64,000 nt of DNA from an uncultured Clostridium sp. (GCA_937944945.1 CALEBD010000406.1:1-64000), one strand, 5' to 3'. Shown: positions 14,012 to 21,518, counted from the stretch's first letter. The notes: generated by a model not told the origin, from the letters alone. Numbers and translations are program-made.

Positions 14012-14971
14012 TTAAATCTTCTCTTCAGAGATTAGTGCGTTCCCACAAGTAATTCGGTCAGAATCTTCCTCCTTAGATGGAACAAATACGATAACATCCC
14101 AACCTTCTTCAAGTAAAGGCTGTTCGAATTGACGATAAACATTATAATCAGAGTAGCCAGTTACTTCAAAACCATTCTCAACTGCGGATGCAGTTTCATG
14201 AATAGGGGTTATTTTCACAATAAACTTCTCTTTATCGAAAAGTCTAGATAACTCCTTTGCATCCAGAATAGTCTGTGCAGTAACTGGGAAATTCAACGTA
14301 TACTTTCTACCTTTCGGCATAGGTAAACGACTAGCCATTTCAGAAATAGTAGCTAATGAATGACTTTTGTTGTCAAATAGCTCTCTTCTCTGTTCGTCAT
14401 TAGTAGAATTTATTGAGAATTGAAGACCTGCCTCACCTCCATAGAAGTCATTCTTGATTCCACACCAAGTTTGTATGAAGTTCTCTAGTTTTCTATTAGC
14501 TCTAGGAAGCATAGTAGAAACTACTGGATGGACAGTCTTAGCTATCAATCCACAACTCTTTACTACTTCTTTTAGAACAATCCCAAATGCTAGTACATTA
14601 TCATTCCAAGTTGGCTCTCCCATTCTTGCGAAATGCACATTGAATCTGTCAGTATTCCTAACAGTCTCATTCTTGATAATGTTTCTTATTTGCCATTCCA
14701 TCTCTTCAATAGAAACGTTTCCATAGAATCCAAATTTCGGAACATCACAGAACTTGCATTTCATTGGGCATCCTTTCTGGGTGGAAATGGTTGCAACCCA
14801 CTTCTTACTAAGGTCAACTTCAGTATTAGCTACTCCGTTGATCTCCTTAGTTAATCCTAGAAAGTTAGCTTTGATATTGTTCTCTTTCCCATAGTCTCCT
14901 ACGGTTAAAAATTCAAGTTTATGTTCTGTGTCAACATAAATCTTTCCTGTGTGAGTAAGTATTGTCTTCAT
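14012..14971 (-). CDS. RlmN-like radical SAM protein
   Basis: 319 aa. Radical SAM cluster C68-x3-C72-x2-C75 (GCPMKCKFC), then RMGEPTWN matching the MGEP motif of RlmN/Cfr, QFSINSTNDEQRREL matching its SLHAPNDE region, and near the C-terminus ITCGNAL, aligning with the CGQL that holds the methyl-carrying Cys of RlmN. RlmN makes 2-methyladenosine in 23S rRNA and at A37 of some tRNAs. The residue aligned with the second catalytic Cys (E. coli C118) is Thr here, so the chemistry may differ. It heads or ends a chain of tiny overlapping genes (14968-15261). Confidence 0.75.
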   Translation of the reverse strand: MKTILTHTGKIYVDTEHKLEFLTVGDYGKENNIKANFLGLTKEINGVANTEVDLSKKWVATISTQKGCPMKCKFCDVPKFGFYGNVSIEEMEWQIRNIIKNETVRNTDRFNVHFARMGEPTWNDNVLAFGIVLKEVVKSCGLIAKTVHPVVSTMLPRANRKLENFIQTWCGIKNDFYGGEAGLQFSINSTNDEQRRELFDNKSHSLATISEMASRLPMPKGRKYTLNFPVTAQTILDAKELSRLFDKEKFIVKITPIHETASAVENGFEVTGYSDYNVYRQFEQPLLEEGWDVIVFVPSKEEDSDRITCGNALISEEKI

Positions 14972-15030
14972 TGTTCTTCAATTGCCTTCCAAATGATAAT
15001 TAATATTATGAATACTACTATATAGGTCAT
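14968..15030 (-). CDS. tiny membrane peptide (20 aa)
   Basis: ATG to TGA, MTYIVVFIILIIIWKAIEEQ, one hydrophobic segment. Its stop overlaps the start of the radical SAM gene (ATGA) and its start overlaps the stop of the gene at 15027. The double overlap is the main support; it could also serve only as a coupling leader. Confidence 0.4.
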   Translation of the reverse strand: MTYIVVFIILIIIWKAIEEQ

Positions 15031-15143
15031 GGTACAATCCTCCAATCCAATCTATTCATCACTATTCTGAATTTGTTAGCTTCTGACCAGCTACGGAAAG
15101 ACCTAATGATCTTCCCGTAGCTGTCCAACAGATAATATTTCAT
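15027..15143 (-). CDS. small conserved phage protein (38 aa)
   Basis: MKYYLLDSYGKIIRSF then SWSEANKFRIVMNRLDW. The pattern (KYY-x-D-S-x-G-K-x-I-R-S-F, then an Asn/Arg-rich helix and a terminal W-x-I/V) looks like a genuine small phage family. Overlaps neighbours on both sides. Function unknown. Confidence 0.55.
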   Translation of the reverse strand: MKYYLLDSYGKIIRSFRSWSEANKFRIVMNRLDWRIVP

Positions 15144-15261
15144 ACTTAACTAGCTCTCCATTAATATGAATTGTACAAAGGATTATATTGCCTACAATAA
15201 TCATAGTTTCCACCATAATTATCTCATCGTTTATTTCGGTGATTCTTCTCATTATTGCCAT
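15076..15261 (-). CDS. small hydrophobic protein (61 aa if TAG is Gln)
   Basis: Starts MAIMRRITEINDEIIMVE; hydrophobic beta-like centre. The first TAG is at 15103; if it is a stop the protein is 52 aa, if it is Gln the frame runs to TAA at 15076 and overlaps the next gene by 68 nt. The shorter form fits better with the neighbour. Confidence 0.45.
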
Positions 15262-15491
15262 AAACTAAATACTTTTTTTGTTAATGGATAGTTTCCTCTC
15301 CACTTTGTTGCATACTTAAATACACGAGAATCGCCTGTACGACGCCAAGTAGATCGAAATAGCGGGAATAAAATCGCCATAACGACAAGTCCAAATACTA
15401 GAACAATGAAAGTTAAACCTTTCAGTATATGTTCTAATAACCAAACGGGTAAAGTAATGCCCCATCTAACAATTGCTAATAAATCTTCCAT
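15252..15491 (-). CDS. membrane protein (79 aa)
   Basis: Starts MEDLLAIVRWGITLPVW; one or two membrane segments (residues about 8-22 and 27-50, including FIVLVFGLVVMAILF), then a basic C-terminus. Overlaps the next gene's start (ATGGCAATAATG). Function unknown. Confidence 0.55.
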   Translation of the reverse strand: MEDLLAIVRWGITLPVWLLEHILKGLTFIVLVFGLVVMAILFPLFRSTWRRTGDSRVFKYATKWRGNYPLTKKVFSLWQ

Positions 15492-15492
15492 A

Positions 15493-15726
15493 TTAGTTCT
15501 CAACTATCAGAGTGTTATGGATTCTCAATTCCTCTTCCGAAATCGGAATTAATTCTCCAAATACTCTTATGTATTTTTGTTCTTTGATTACTAATGATGT
15601 GGTAATTTCAGTGATTACCTCGATGTTAGCATTGTGCCATCTCTTTAAATACTGAGAATGTATTCTTCTAGACAATTCGTAGTTGTCTGAAGATACTATT
15701 CTCGCAGCTTTGAATCTTTTTCTCAT
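15493..15726 (-). CDS. hypothetical basic protein (77 aa)
   Basis: Starts MRKRFKAARIVSSDNYEL; Arg/Lys-rich N-terminal half. Separated by 1-2 nt from the membrane protein gene downstream. No domain recognised. Confidence 0.6.
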   Translation of the reverse strand: MRKRFKAARIVSSDNYELSRRIHSQYLKRWHNANIEVITEITTSLVIKEQKYIRVFGELIPISEEELRIHNTLIVEN

Positions 15727-15736
15727 GGTTTTCTTT

Positions 15737-15922
15737 TTAATTCGTTAAATCTTTTCTTGCTAATTTTCCATTCACAAATGTTTCTGTAACTGTTCTGATG
15801 CCTTCTATGTGAATGGTATACTCGAAGGCGTGGGTTCCAGTGAGAGTTATCACTCTTCCCCATGAATCTGTAAATCTTGCGCGAACAGTTGAATCGCAAT
15901 TTAATCTGTTGTACTTTCTCAT
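15737..15922 (-). CDS. hypothetical protein (61 aa)
   Basis: Starts MRKYNRLNCDSTVRARF; alternating hydrophobic pattern suggests a small beta barrel. 10 nt from the next gene, with an A-rich leader. Function unknown. Confidence 0.6.
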   Translation of the reverse strand: MRKYNRLNCDSTVRARFTDSWGRVITLTGTHAFEYTIHIEGIRTVTETFVNGKLARKDLTN

Positions 15923-15987
15923 TTCTTTTTCTTTTTAATCCTGACTACCCAAAGATGGGTAGTTTCGTCTTAATTTTCAAAGACTCA

Positions 15988-16415
15988 TCAGAGGATTTTA
16001 ATTAGTCCGGTAATCATGTTATCTCCAGAATCTCTGTATTTGTATATGTCTAAGAATCTGTCTCTAGTTGGATCATACATACGTTTAACATACTGACGAT
16101 ATCCAATCTCCTTACATCTTGTATCATTTATAAACACGTAATTTCTTGGAATATCAAGTTCTGGGAAATCCTTTTTGAATTCTACGGCATCCTCATTTAC
16201 ACTAATAATGTCCTTTCTATGGTGTTCTAGCATTTGGACACATGCGTCCATTCTCATTTTCAATGCTTCAATGCATACAGGAGCCCAGGCATTCATAATG
16301 TCTTGGATTGTAACGGTTGGGACATCTAGGAAATCTTCTAAATCAAAATCTTTATAAGGAATAAAGACTGAGGTTATAATCTCTAAATGATTTGGATAAG
16401 TTTTAATCTTTTCAT
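15988..16415 (-). pseudogene. hypothetical protein with displaced or frameshifted start
   Basis: The ATG-initiated part (16296 to 15988) is 102 aa starting MNAWAPVCIEALKMRMD. The same frame is open and clearly coding upstream to 16409 (HLEIITSVFIPYKDFDLEDF) but has no ATG. An ATG with an A-rich leader at 16415 is one base out of frame; an extra A in the AAAA run after ATG would give MKKIKTYPN and a 142-aa protein. Either one base is missing (mutation or homopolymer error) or slippage or an ATT start is used. Confidence 0.6.
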
Positions 16416-16431
16416 TTTTACTTTATTTTAA

Positions 16432-16572
16432 TTATATTGCATGTCCTATTTCTGAGCCTATTCTCAAACAAAGTAGTATTGTAGCTAAAAGTCCGAAAAA
16501 CAGGCATACTCCTACACTCTTACATTTATAGCCTATGATAGCTATTATGTATAAAATGATTATGATTATCAT
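16432..16572 (-). CDS. small two-helix membrane protein (46 aa)
   Basis: ATG to TAA, starting MIIIIILYIIAIIGYKC; two hydrophobic segments separated by a short KCKSVG turn. Typical of tiny phage membrane proteins near early promoters. Function unknown. Confidence 0.5.
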   Translation of the reverse strand: MIIIIILYIIAIIGYKCKSVGVCLFFGLLATILLCLRIGSEIGHAI

Positions 16573-16677
16573 ATTTATATAGTTTTAAATTAATATTCTA
16601 GTTAAAGCTACTATTCTCACGAACTGTAGCTGAAAAGTAATAATCACAAATAATATAACTATGAAGATAATATAAAG

Positions 16678-16747
16678 ATCCCTACTCTGGACTTGAACCA
16701 GAATCTTCTCCTTTAAAGGGAGACGCAATCCATTATACTAGTAGGGA
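16678..16747 (-). tRNA. suppressor-type tRNA, anticodon TTA
   Basis: Full cloverleaf: acceptor TCCCTAC/GTAGGGA (7 bp), D-arm GTATAATGGATTGC, anticodon stem TCTCC/GGAGA with loop CTTTAAA, T-arm TCTGG/CCAGA with loop TTCAAGT. U33 fixes the anticodon as UUA, which pairs with UAA and by wobble UAG. It has a short variable loop, so it is not a Leu or Ser tRNA. U1-A72 and the D-loop resemble the Gln tRNA, but the discriminator is U, unlike it. The charged amino acid is unknown. Confidence 0.8.
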
Positions 16748-17356
16748 AATCCTATCTATATCTAGAATAAGATAGGAGATTATTTCTCAGTTTTCCATGC
16801 TGAGGACGTTATCAACGTTCGCAAAGCGGGAACACCAACTTCGTTGGTATTCCATCACTAAATTTATAGATAGCTAGTCTATAAACTTGCGAATAGGTTC
16901 GAGATGGAAAATGAACCCTTATGAGGTTCTCTCTTACTATCTAGAGATTTTAATCAGGCTTCTTAGACCTGGCAACTTCTAACATAATTGTATAACATAT
17001 TTTATATGTGATATGTACGGTCACTGACATATCAGCAGTACTCATAATATTGCTATAAGTGACCAATCCTTATAGCTCAACCTAAATCCTATAGTGCTCA
17101 AGTTTGCGAATATGCACATAGAATTTGTAGCAGTTATTTTTGGTGTTAGGCTCTTCTGCGTAGCCTCGCTTTTTGTTGCCTTTTTATAGGCTAAATACTA
17201 AATAATGTCCATAGAGAGTGTGAGCTATATAACTCCTACTCTGGCGGATTTTTTGAAAATCGGAAAAAGTCCGGAAATTGAGGGTCTTTTTAGTGGACAA
17301 TTTCTCTCCTTCCTTTACCGAATTTTCGCGTTGAACATTGAAAATACTAATAACAG
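16748..17356. other. non-coding region with hairpins
   Basis: About 600 nt with no gene I can support. Hairpins include CCTATCT/AGATAGG (about 16751-16775), ACCAAC-TTC-GTTGGT (about 16832-16846) and AT-rich palindromes near 17000-17050. The leftward early genes lie immediately to the right, so this could be their 3' region plus a structured RNA. A 65-codon + strand ORF at 17205-17402 is not convincing. Confidence 0.35.
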
Positions 17357-17500
17357 TTACAGTGTAAACTTCTATCCAGGAATATATCTCAATACTAAGT
17401 GATTTCTGATAAGAAAATATCCACTTTTTAAGTGATAATTCTCACCGTTTTTCACTTTGTATCGAGTATAAGGACCGGTGACTAACCAATCCTTATACAT
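17357..17500 (-). CDS. possible small protein (47 aa)
   Basis: Starts MYKDWLVTGPYTRYKV and reads through one TAG (as Gln) to TAA. It follows the paralogue gene at 17529 closely. Basic and aromatic. No family recognised; it could be chance. Confidence 0.35.
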
Positions 17501-17528
17501 TTTGCCTTTAAGAGTTACAAAACTTCGT

Positions 17529-17987
17529 TTAAGCGAAGTTAAGCGTCCACACGTTGACGTTTCTTGTTTCGCCATTGAACTCGGCTACCACAACGGTTTT
17601 CTTTTCAAACTTAATCTTCTTACCGGCAAGCTCTTCCTTGAAAGCTTCATCCATTGTAGCGTGCTTCTGAACAGCATCAACAACAGTACCAGTTGGACGT
17701 ACAAAATCACTACCGTCAGCAGGACGAGCGCCACGAGTCAAGCAGCCAATCCAGAAGTCCTTACCTTCTTCAGTAATAACTTTGGCAGCTTTGTTGGTTG
17801 TTCCGCTAATAGGCATTAAGAAGATTTTAAAGTCTTTAGGAATCGTCACCGTTTCTCCTTCATTGATATTGTTCAATTCAAGAGAGCGAACAGCCCCTAC
17901 ACCTGCATCTTTGAAAGAGTTGAATACTTCACCTTGAGCAGCAGCTCTTTCTTCACTAATCTGTCTAGCATTCTTTTCAGTTGCCAT
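17529..17987 (-). CDS. early paralogous protein A (152 aa)
   Basis: Starts MATEKNARQISEERAAAQG and shares its layout with the gene at 18168: a MATE(K/R)N start, a GE-x-(V/F)TIP motif near residue 47, a VTEEGK...F segment, LTRGA(R/K)P-x-DG-x-DFVRP near 95, then -MDEAFK- or -YDEAFKG-. The pair follows the divergent promoter, so they are probably made early and abundantly. Higher G+C than the neighbours. Function unknown; a small beta-rich binding protein is likely. Confidence 0.8.
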   Translation of the reverse strand: MATEKNARQISEERAAAQGEVFNSFKDAGVGAVRSLELNNINEGETVTIPKDFKIFLMPISGTTNKAAKVITEEGKDFWIGCLTRGARPADGSDFVRPTGTVVDAVQKHATMDEAFKEELAGKKIKFEKKTVVVAEFNGETRNVNVWTLNFA

Positions 17988-18048
17988 AATCTAATAATTT
18001 TTTTTTGTTAGTAATTATACATTTATTGTTCACTCGGGTAATGTTGGG

Positions 18049-18062
18049 GCCTGTATACAGGC
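18049..18062. promoter_or_regulatory. 14-bp perfect palindrome
   Basis: GCCTGTATACAGGC is self-complementary over all 14 bases and lies between the two paralogous early genes. It may be a dimeric operator for the downstream paralogue or the tip of a transcript hairpin. Confidence 0.4.
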
Positions 18063-18135
18063 TATTTATACCTTTATATTATTGTAAGTTAGTTAAGCAT
18101 GAATAAACAGCGTTGTCATAATGTTTAAATTTATA

Positions 18136-18158
18136 GGGTAGGTCTGTCACCCCTACCC
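18136..18158 (-). terminator. hairpin after paralogue B
   Basis: GGGTAGG/CCTACCC (7 bp, 9-nt loop) starts 10 nt after the stop codon of the gene at 18168, followed on the - strand by an A/T-rich run. Probable partial terminator that separates the two paralogues. Confidence 0.5.
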
Positions 18159-18167
18159 AATGTTAAA

Positions 18168-18614
18168 CTATTTTACAAAGTCGATGGTTGCCACCTTTGT
18201 GGTAAAGTTTTCACCTTCAACTTTGGTAAATTCTTTTACTATCATAGGTTTCCCAGTGATGCCCTTAAATGCCTCATCGTAAGAGGCATTAGGATTTTTG
18301 TAAAACTTTTCGATTACTGTACCTTTAGGTCTTACAAAATCTCCCCCGTCTTTGGGCTTTGCTCCACGTGTGAGCCATGAAACGTAAAAGAATTTTCCTT
18401 CTTCGGTAACAACAAACTGATATTTGTTACCGTTAAATTCACGTTCATAGATTTTGTAGTCATTGGGAATTGTGAACTCTTCCCCTACTTCCACGTTTGC
18501 AAGTTCCGTAGGTGGTAAATTAGTTTTTCCTGCTGCTGCAAAATCCTTGATTTGTGTACCCTGTGCCGCTGCGAGTGCTTCACCCTTTTCTCGGCTGTTT
18601 CTTTCTGTTGCCAT
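18168..18614 (-). CDS. early paralogous protein B (148 aa)
   Basis: Starts MATERNSREKGEALAAAQG; paralogue of the gene at 17529 with the same motifs (GEEFTIP, VTEEGKFF, LTRGAKPKDGGDFVRPKG). First gene leftward from the divergent control region. The repeated family with conserved spacing suggests tandem duplication. No in-frame TAG. Function unknown. Confidence 0.8.
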   Translation of the reverse strand: MATERNSREKGEALAAAQGTQIKDFAAAGKTNLPPTELANVEVGEEFTIPNDYKIYEREFNGNKYQFVVTEEGKFFYVSWLTRGAKPKDGGDFVRPKGTVIEKFYKNPNASYDEAFKGITGKPMIVKEFTKVEGENFTTKVATIDFVK

Positions 18615-18938
18615 TGTTATAAAATTTATAATTATTACTCTTATATGGTTAGGGATTATATATATGGATATTTATTTTCCACTACGAACCCCAGGGGGGT
18701 CTAACGTAGTGGTGGACCGCCACTACACTCACTCTATGAATTTTTGGAATCTAGGTAATTGCCCTCCAAATATAAAAGTCGGAATTTATAATAACCCCAG
18801 GGGGCTATTTATATAAAGTACCTGTACCGGCTTTCCCCTTAATATATAAAATATGTATAATATTTGAATTAGAATTTTTTAACTTTGCGTTTAACTTTTC
18901 GGAGGTTATTGTTGTATATAACTAAAAAGAAAACAATT
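18615..18938. promoter_or_regulatory. divergent control region
   Basis: 324 nt between the leftward and rightward arms with no gene. It contains a long hairpin, CCACTACG...CGTAGTGG around 18680-18715 with an inner ACCCC/GGGGT stem, an adjacent overlapping GTGG/CCAC repeat, and a second CCCCAGGGGG element near 18794-18803. The repeated CCCCAGGGGG core is a candidate operator pair. The rightward promoter is at 18863-18887. Confidence 0.6.
18863..18887 (+). promoter_or_regulatory. Bacteroidales-type promoter (TAnnTTTG)
   Basis: TAACTTTG at 18880-18887 fits the Bacteroides -7 consensus TAnnTTTG; a TTTG at 18863 lies upstream but closer than the usual -33 spacing. It is 52 nt before the first rightward gene and points to a Bacteroidales host polymerase for early transcription. 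Confidence 0.55.
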
Positions 18939-19340
18939 ATGATTACAGACTTAGAAACATTGTTAAATTAGGACTAGTTTAAATAGCTAGTTGAGGCAAT
19001 TAATACGAATCAAGAATATTATATGTCTGGTAATGGGCTAACTATTAAGTCCGAATCTACCGACGATTCTTTGTTCTTATTAATATCTTATGAAAGATAG
19101 AAGGAAGAAAGCTGTCTAGCTAATGAAGAGGTAGACCAATTCCAGAAATATTTAGAATCTCTAGATGATGATTTATTTATAGATGTATGCGAATATCTAG
19201 GAGAGCTTGAAGTTCATAAAATACAAGAATGCTTAGAAAGCGGCAAGTTAGAAACAGTAAGAGCTGGTATTGCTAAATTCAAAATGGCATTGTCAGATAT
19301 AGCTAAAAAGAGAATTGAACAACTGAAAGCTTATGTATGA
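18939..19340 (+). CDS. hypothetical protein (133 aa), TAG read as Gln
   Basis: ATG to TGA with four in-frame TAG codons, three within the first 16 codons (LLN-Q-D-Q-FK-Q). First rightward gene after the promoter. Acidic, helical, with a Lys-rich C-terminus (DIAKKRIEQLKAYV). No family recognised. Because its message needs UAG decoding so early, its output may depend on the suppressor tRNA just downstream. Confidence 0.7.
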
Positions 19341-19353
19341 ATAGGTTGCTCAA

Positions 19354-19473
19354 ATGAGAATACTATTAGCTAATATCAACGCTACTATGCAGGCTTTATT
19401 TCACGAAAATGAACAATTAAGAAAAGAACTAGAGAAATTGGCAGCAGAAAATAAATCTCTAAAAGAGAAATAA
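19354..19473 (+). CDS. small coiled-coil protein (39 aa)
   Basis: MRILLANINATMQALF followed by Glu/Lys/Leu heptads (ENEQLRKELEKLAAEN), a short leucine-zipper-like coil. 13 nt after the previous gene. Function unknown. Confidence 0.5.
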   Translation: MRILLANINATMQALFHENEQLRKELEKLAAENKSLKEK

Positions 19474-19478
19474 GTTAC

Positions 19479-19550
19479 TGCCCTATGGTGTAATGGTCAG
19501 CACAGATGACTCTAAATCATTTAGTCTGGGTTCGAATCCTAGTAGGGCAA
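19479..19550 (+). tRNA. suppressor tRNA, anticodon CTA (reads UAG)
   Basis: Acceptor TGCCCTA/TAGGGCA, D-arm TGGTGTAATGG as in the phage Gln tRNA, anticodon loop CTCTAAA (anticodon CUA), T-loop TTCGAAT. U1-A72 and A73 match the Gln tRNA at 6441. It is the expected decoder of the UAG codons in the rightward genes and is the only + strand tRNA, placed before most TAG-rich genes. Glutamine identity is inferred from this likeness and from protein alignment at TAG sites (for example G-Q-A in the M15 peptidase). Confidence 0.92.
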
Positions 19551-19567
19551 CGCCAAAATTAATAGTT

Positions 19568-19795
19568 ATGATAAAATTAAATGAGAATTATGTAGTAACT
19601 CCAACAGGAGCTAAAACTCTTATTATAGAAGAGGGAGACGATTGGAATAAAGTTTGTGAGAAGGTAGTTGGAAGTAAGTTTGATTATATCTTTGTACCTC
19701 AAGAATTTGAGAATCAAGCCTGCTATTTTCTTCCGCAAATAACAATTCAAGGAAAACAGATAGGCAAGATATGTACTTATAAGGTATTGAAATGA
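19568..19795 (+). CDS. hypothetical protein (75 aa)
   Basis: Starts MIKLNENYVVTPTGAKTL after a spacer behind the suppressor tRNA. Beta-rich composition. Its TGA overlaps the next ATG (ATGA). No family recognised. Confidence 0.6.
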   Translation: MIKLNENYVVTPTGAKTLIIEEGDDWNKVCEKVVGSKFDYIFVPQEFENQACYFLPQITIQGKQIGKICTYKVLK

Positions 19796-20106
19796 AACAG
19801 TGTGCAGTTGTATTAAATGGAAATGATGTTGTCAAAGTCTCTAATTTAAAGAGAAAATACGACAAGATAATGAATAACCCTAATATGAAAATATTAGAGG
19901 AATGTGATATGGAAATGTTAGATGAAAAGTACAACTATTGGAATAGAACATTAAATAGAAATACAGAAGAGGAGAAAAAAGAAGAGACTAAGATGCATCA
20001 CTTTAAAAATCCGAAAACTGGATGCTCTATAACAAGTATCTATCCAGATTTGGAAGAATGTAAATCATATATAAAAGACTGGATGGATTATGTTAAACTT
20101 GATTGA
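19792..20106 (+). CDS. hypothetical protein (104 aa)
   Basis: Starts MKQCAVVLNGNDVVKV; a Lys/Glu-rich helix in the middle and a C-terminal EECKSYIKDWMDYVK. Coupled to both neighbours by overlaps. Function unknown. Confidence 0.6.
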   Translation: MKQCAVVLNGNDVVKVSNLKRKYDKIMNNPNMKILEECDMEMLDEKYNYWNRTLNRNTEEEKKEETKMHHFKNPKTGCSITSIYPDLEECKSYIKDWMDYVKLD

Positions 20107-20269
20107 AAAATATAACGAACTTACTAAATCGGAATTAGAGGAGCTAGCAGAAATAACACTATTAGCTACAGAATCTTTAATTAATACTATTGTAGAAGAA
20201 GGAAAACAAAACGAACAATGGTTCTTAGATTATCTAGACAACTTAAATAAGCTAAGTGTATCGTACTAA
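20090..20269 (+). CDS. small acidic protein (59 aa)
   Basis: ATG TTA AAC start inside the end of the previous gene (17 nt overlap), stop TAA. MLNLIEKYNELTKSELEELA begins an acidic helical protein. Function unknown. Confidence 0.5.
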   Translation: MLNLIEKYNELTKSELEELAEITLLATESLINTIVEEGKQNEQWFLDYLDNLNKLSVSY

Positions 20270-20270
20270 T

Positions 20271-20624
20271 ATGTCAGTAGCCGCAAATATGATGATGTTC
20301 AATTCTTCAAGAATTGAGCGTGAAGAAAGGGAAGTATATGAAAAGGCTCTTAAACTTTTACAAAGAGCTGCAGGAATTTCTGGAGAAACTACAGATGATA
20401 TAAAAAATTTCGTATTTGACATTTACATTAATGGCAAAGTACTTAGCAGTTTAAGGGCTAGCTATCCACAATATAGTCTTTCAGATGATTCTTCTATATT
20501 ATTAGATATATGGAATCAAGTAGACCATCAAGTAAGAAATATACTACAACATGGTTTATATAAAGATACTACAATAGAGAAAGCAATTATTAACGACACT
20601 TTTGAAGGGTATGATAAATTATAA
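20271..20624 (+). CDS. hypothetical protein (117 aa)
   Basis: Starts MSVAANMMMFNSSRIERE one base after the previous stop. A longer GTG start at 20256 is less likely. Mostly helical, charged. Function unknown. Confidence 0.6.
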   Translation: MSVAANMMMFNSSRIEREEREVYEKALKLLQRAAGISGETTDDIKNFVFDIYINGKVLSSLRASYPQYSLSDDSSILLDIWNQVDHQVRNILQHGLYKDTTIEKAIINDTFEGYDKL

Positions 20625-20814
20625 GAAAACAATAACTAATATTCATGAGCTGCTTCCAGAGCTAGACTTGGATACATTATTTAAAATAATGGAGGCTATA
20701 GTAGAGGAAACTACTCCAATTATAAATTGGCCCAATAGCATCAGAACTCCACTTTCAGATAAACCTTGGTGGGAAGAGCCAAACAGAATCACTTGTACGT
20801 ATAATAGTAAATAA
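20611..20814 (+). CDS. hypothetical protein (67 aa)
   Basis: Starts MINYKKTITNIHELLP overlapping the previous gene by 14 nt; C-terminus has a WW-x-EP element (DKPWWEEPNR). Last gene before the bidirectional terminator at 20814. Confidence 0.55.
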   Translation: MINYKKTITNIHELLPELDLDTLFKIMEAIVEETTPIINWPNSIRTPLSDKPWWEEPNRITCTYNSK

Positions 20815-20857
20815 AAATAGGCGAGCCTAGACTTAATTGTCTAAGTTCGCCTATTTT
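20814..20857. terminator. bidirectional terminator
   Basis: AAAATAGGCGA...TCGCCTATTTT with an inner TAGAC/GTCTA stem, flanked by A and T runs on both sides. It separates the rightward genes ending at 20814 from the leftward island ending at 20859, so it can end transcription from either side. Confidence 0.8.
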
Positions 20858-20858
20858 G

Positions 20859-21251
20859 TTATGCATTAACTTTTAGATATTTTATCCATGAAAACATCTT
20901 TCTCTATCCTTCTAGATACTGTAAATTGTCTTCATTCATATAAGCTTCTTCTTCAAAGCTTACATCTCTGTAGCAATCATTTTGAGAATCTTTAAGTCTT
21001 AATAGTCGTATAATTAAATACTCTAATCCATACCAGATATAGAAAGATGGAATAGCTAACCATACCCATTCTAATCCAAATAATATAGATATAAGTATTG
21101 CAAACGCTATTGCACATTCTAAAATCTATACTGAATGGATATTCTCGTGATTCTTATCCTCATCAGTCAAATCCGACTTAGTAAATATTAATCCAAACAG
21201 ATTAATTACTTTATAACCTCCAAACGGTATAATATTATTTTTAATTATCAT
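20859..21251 (-). CDS. membrane zincin-like protein with HExxH motif
   Basis: 130 aa. HENIH at residues 35-39 is an HExxH zinc motif, preceded by a small soluble part (PFGGYKVINLFGLIF) and followed by two membrane segments (AIAFAILISILFGLEW; WLAIPSFYIWYGLEYLI). A further Glu in the SFEEEAYMNE segment could be the third ligand. Two TAG codons are read as Gln, one directly after the motif. Related small proteins occur in Bacteroidales phages; substrate unknown. Confidence 0.65.
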
Positions 21252-21439
21252 ATTATATAATACCAATCATTACGTTCCATAACTCCTTTCTCCTTGAGCT
21301 ATTTGTTATCTAAATGATAGTCTCCATTTCTAAAATTTAATTCATTCTTAGTATAGTCCCAATAAAAATACCCTTTCCAGCCAGGGAGTAATAAAGTACG
21401 ACCAGTAGCCGCATAAAGAGTTGCTCTATTATAGTCCAT
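21248..21439 (-). CDS. small protein resembling DUF2829/Tad2 layout (63 aa)
   Basis: MDYNRATLYAATGRTLLLPG then WKGYFYWDY, and a C-terminal KEKGVMERNDWYYI. The order A-x3-G-(R/K)-x-L-x-(R/L)-P-G-W-x-G-(Y/M)-F near the start and a D-W near the end matches the plan of DUF2829 proteins, some of which (Tad2) sequester the signal of Thoeris defence. One TAG is read as Gln. The likeness is by eye; it may be an unrelated small family. Confidence 0.5.
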
Positions 21440-21440
21440 A

Positions 21441-21518
21441 TTACTTATTAAATATAAATAGTAAATAAAGATATATCTTAAGTATAAATTCTTTAATTAA
21501 TTTAACTACAGCGCTCAT
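21441..21518 (-). CDS. tiny membrane peptide (25 aa)
   Basis: MSAVVKLIKEFILKIYLYLL, then FIFNK: a short basic amphipathic start and one hydrophobic segment. The start overlaps the stop of the gene at 21515 (ATGA). Confidence 0.4.
   Translation of the reverse strand: MSAVVKLIKEFILKIYLYLLFIFNK

Noticed and set aside
17205..17402. + strand ORF of 65 codons in the early spacer
   Set aside because: Against the direction of all nearby genes, no RBS, overlaps a better - strand candidate; its composition differs from the other phage genes. Kept as non-coding.
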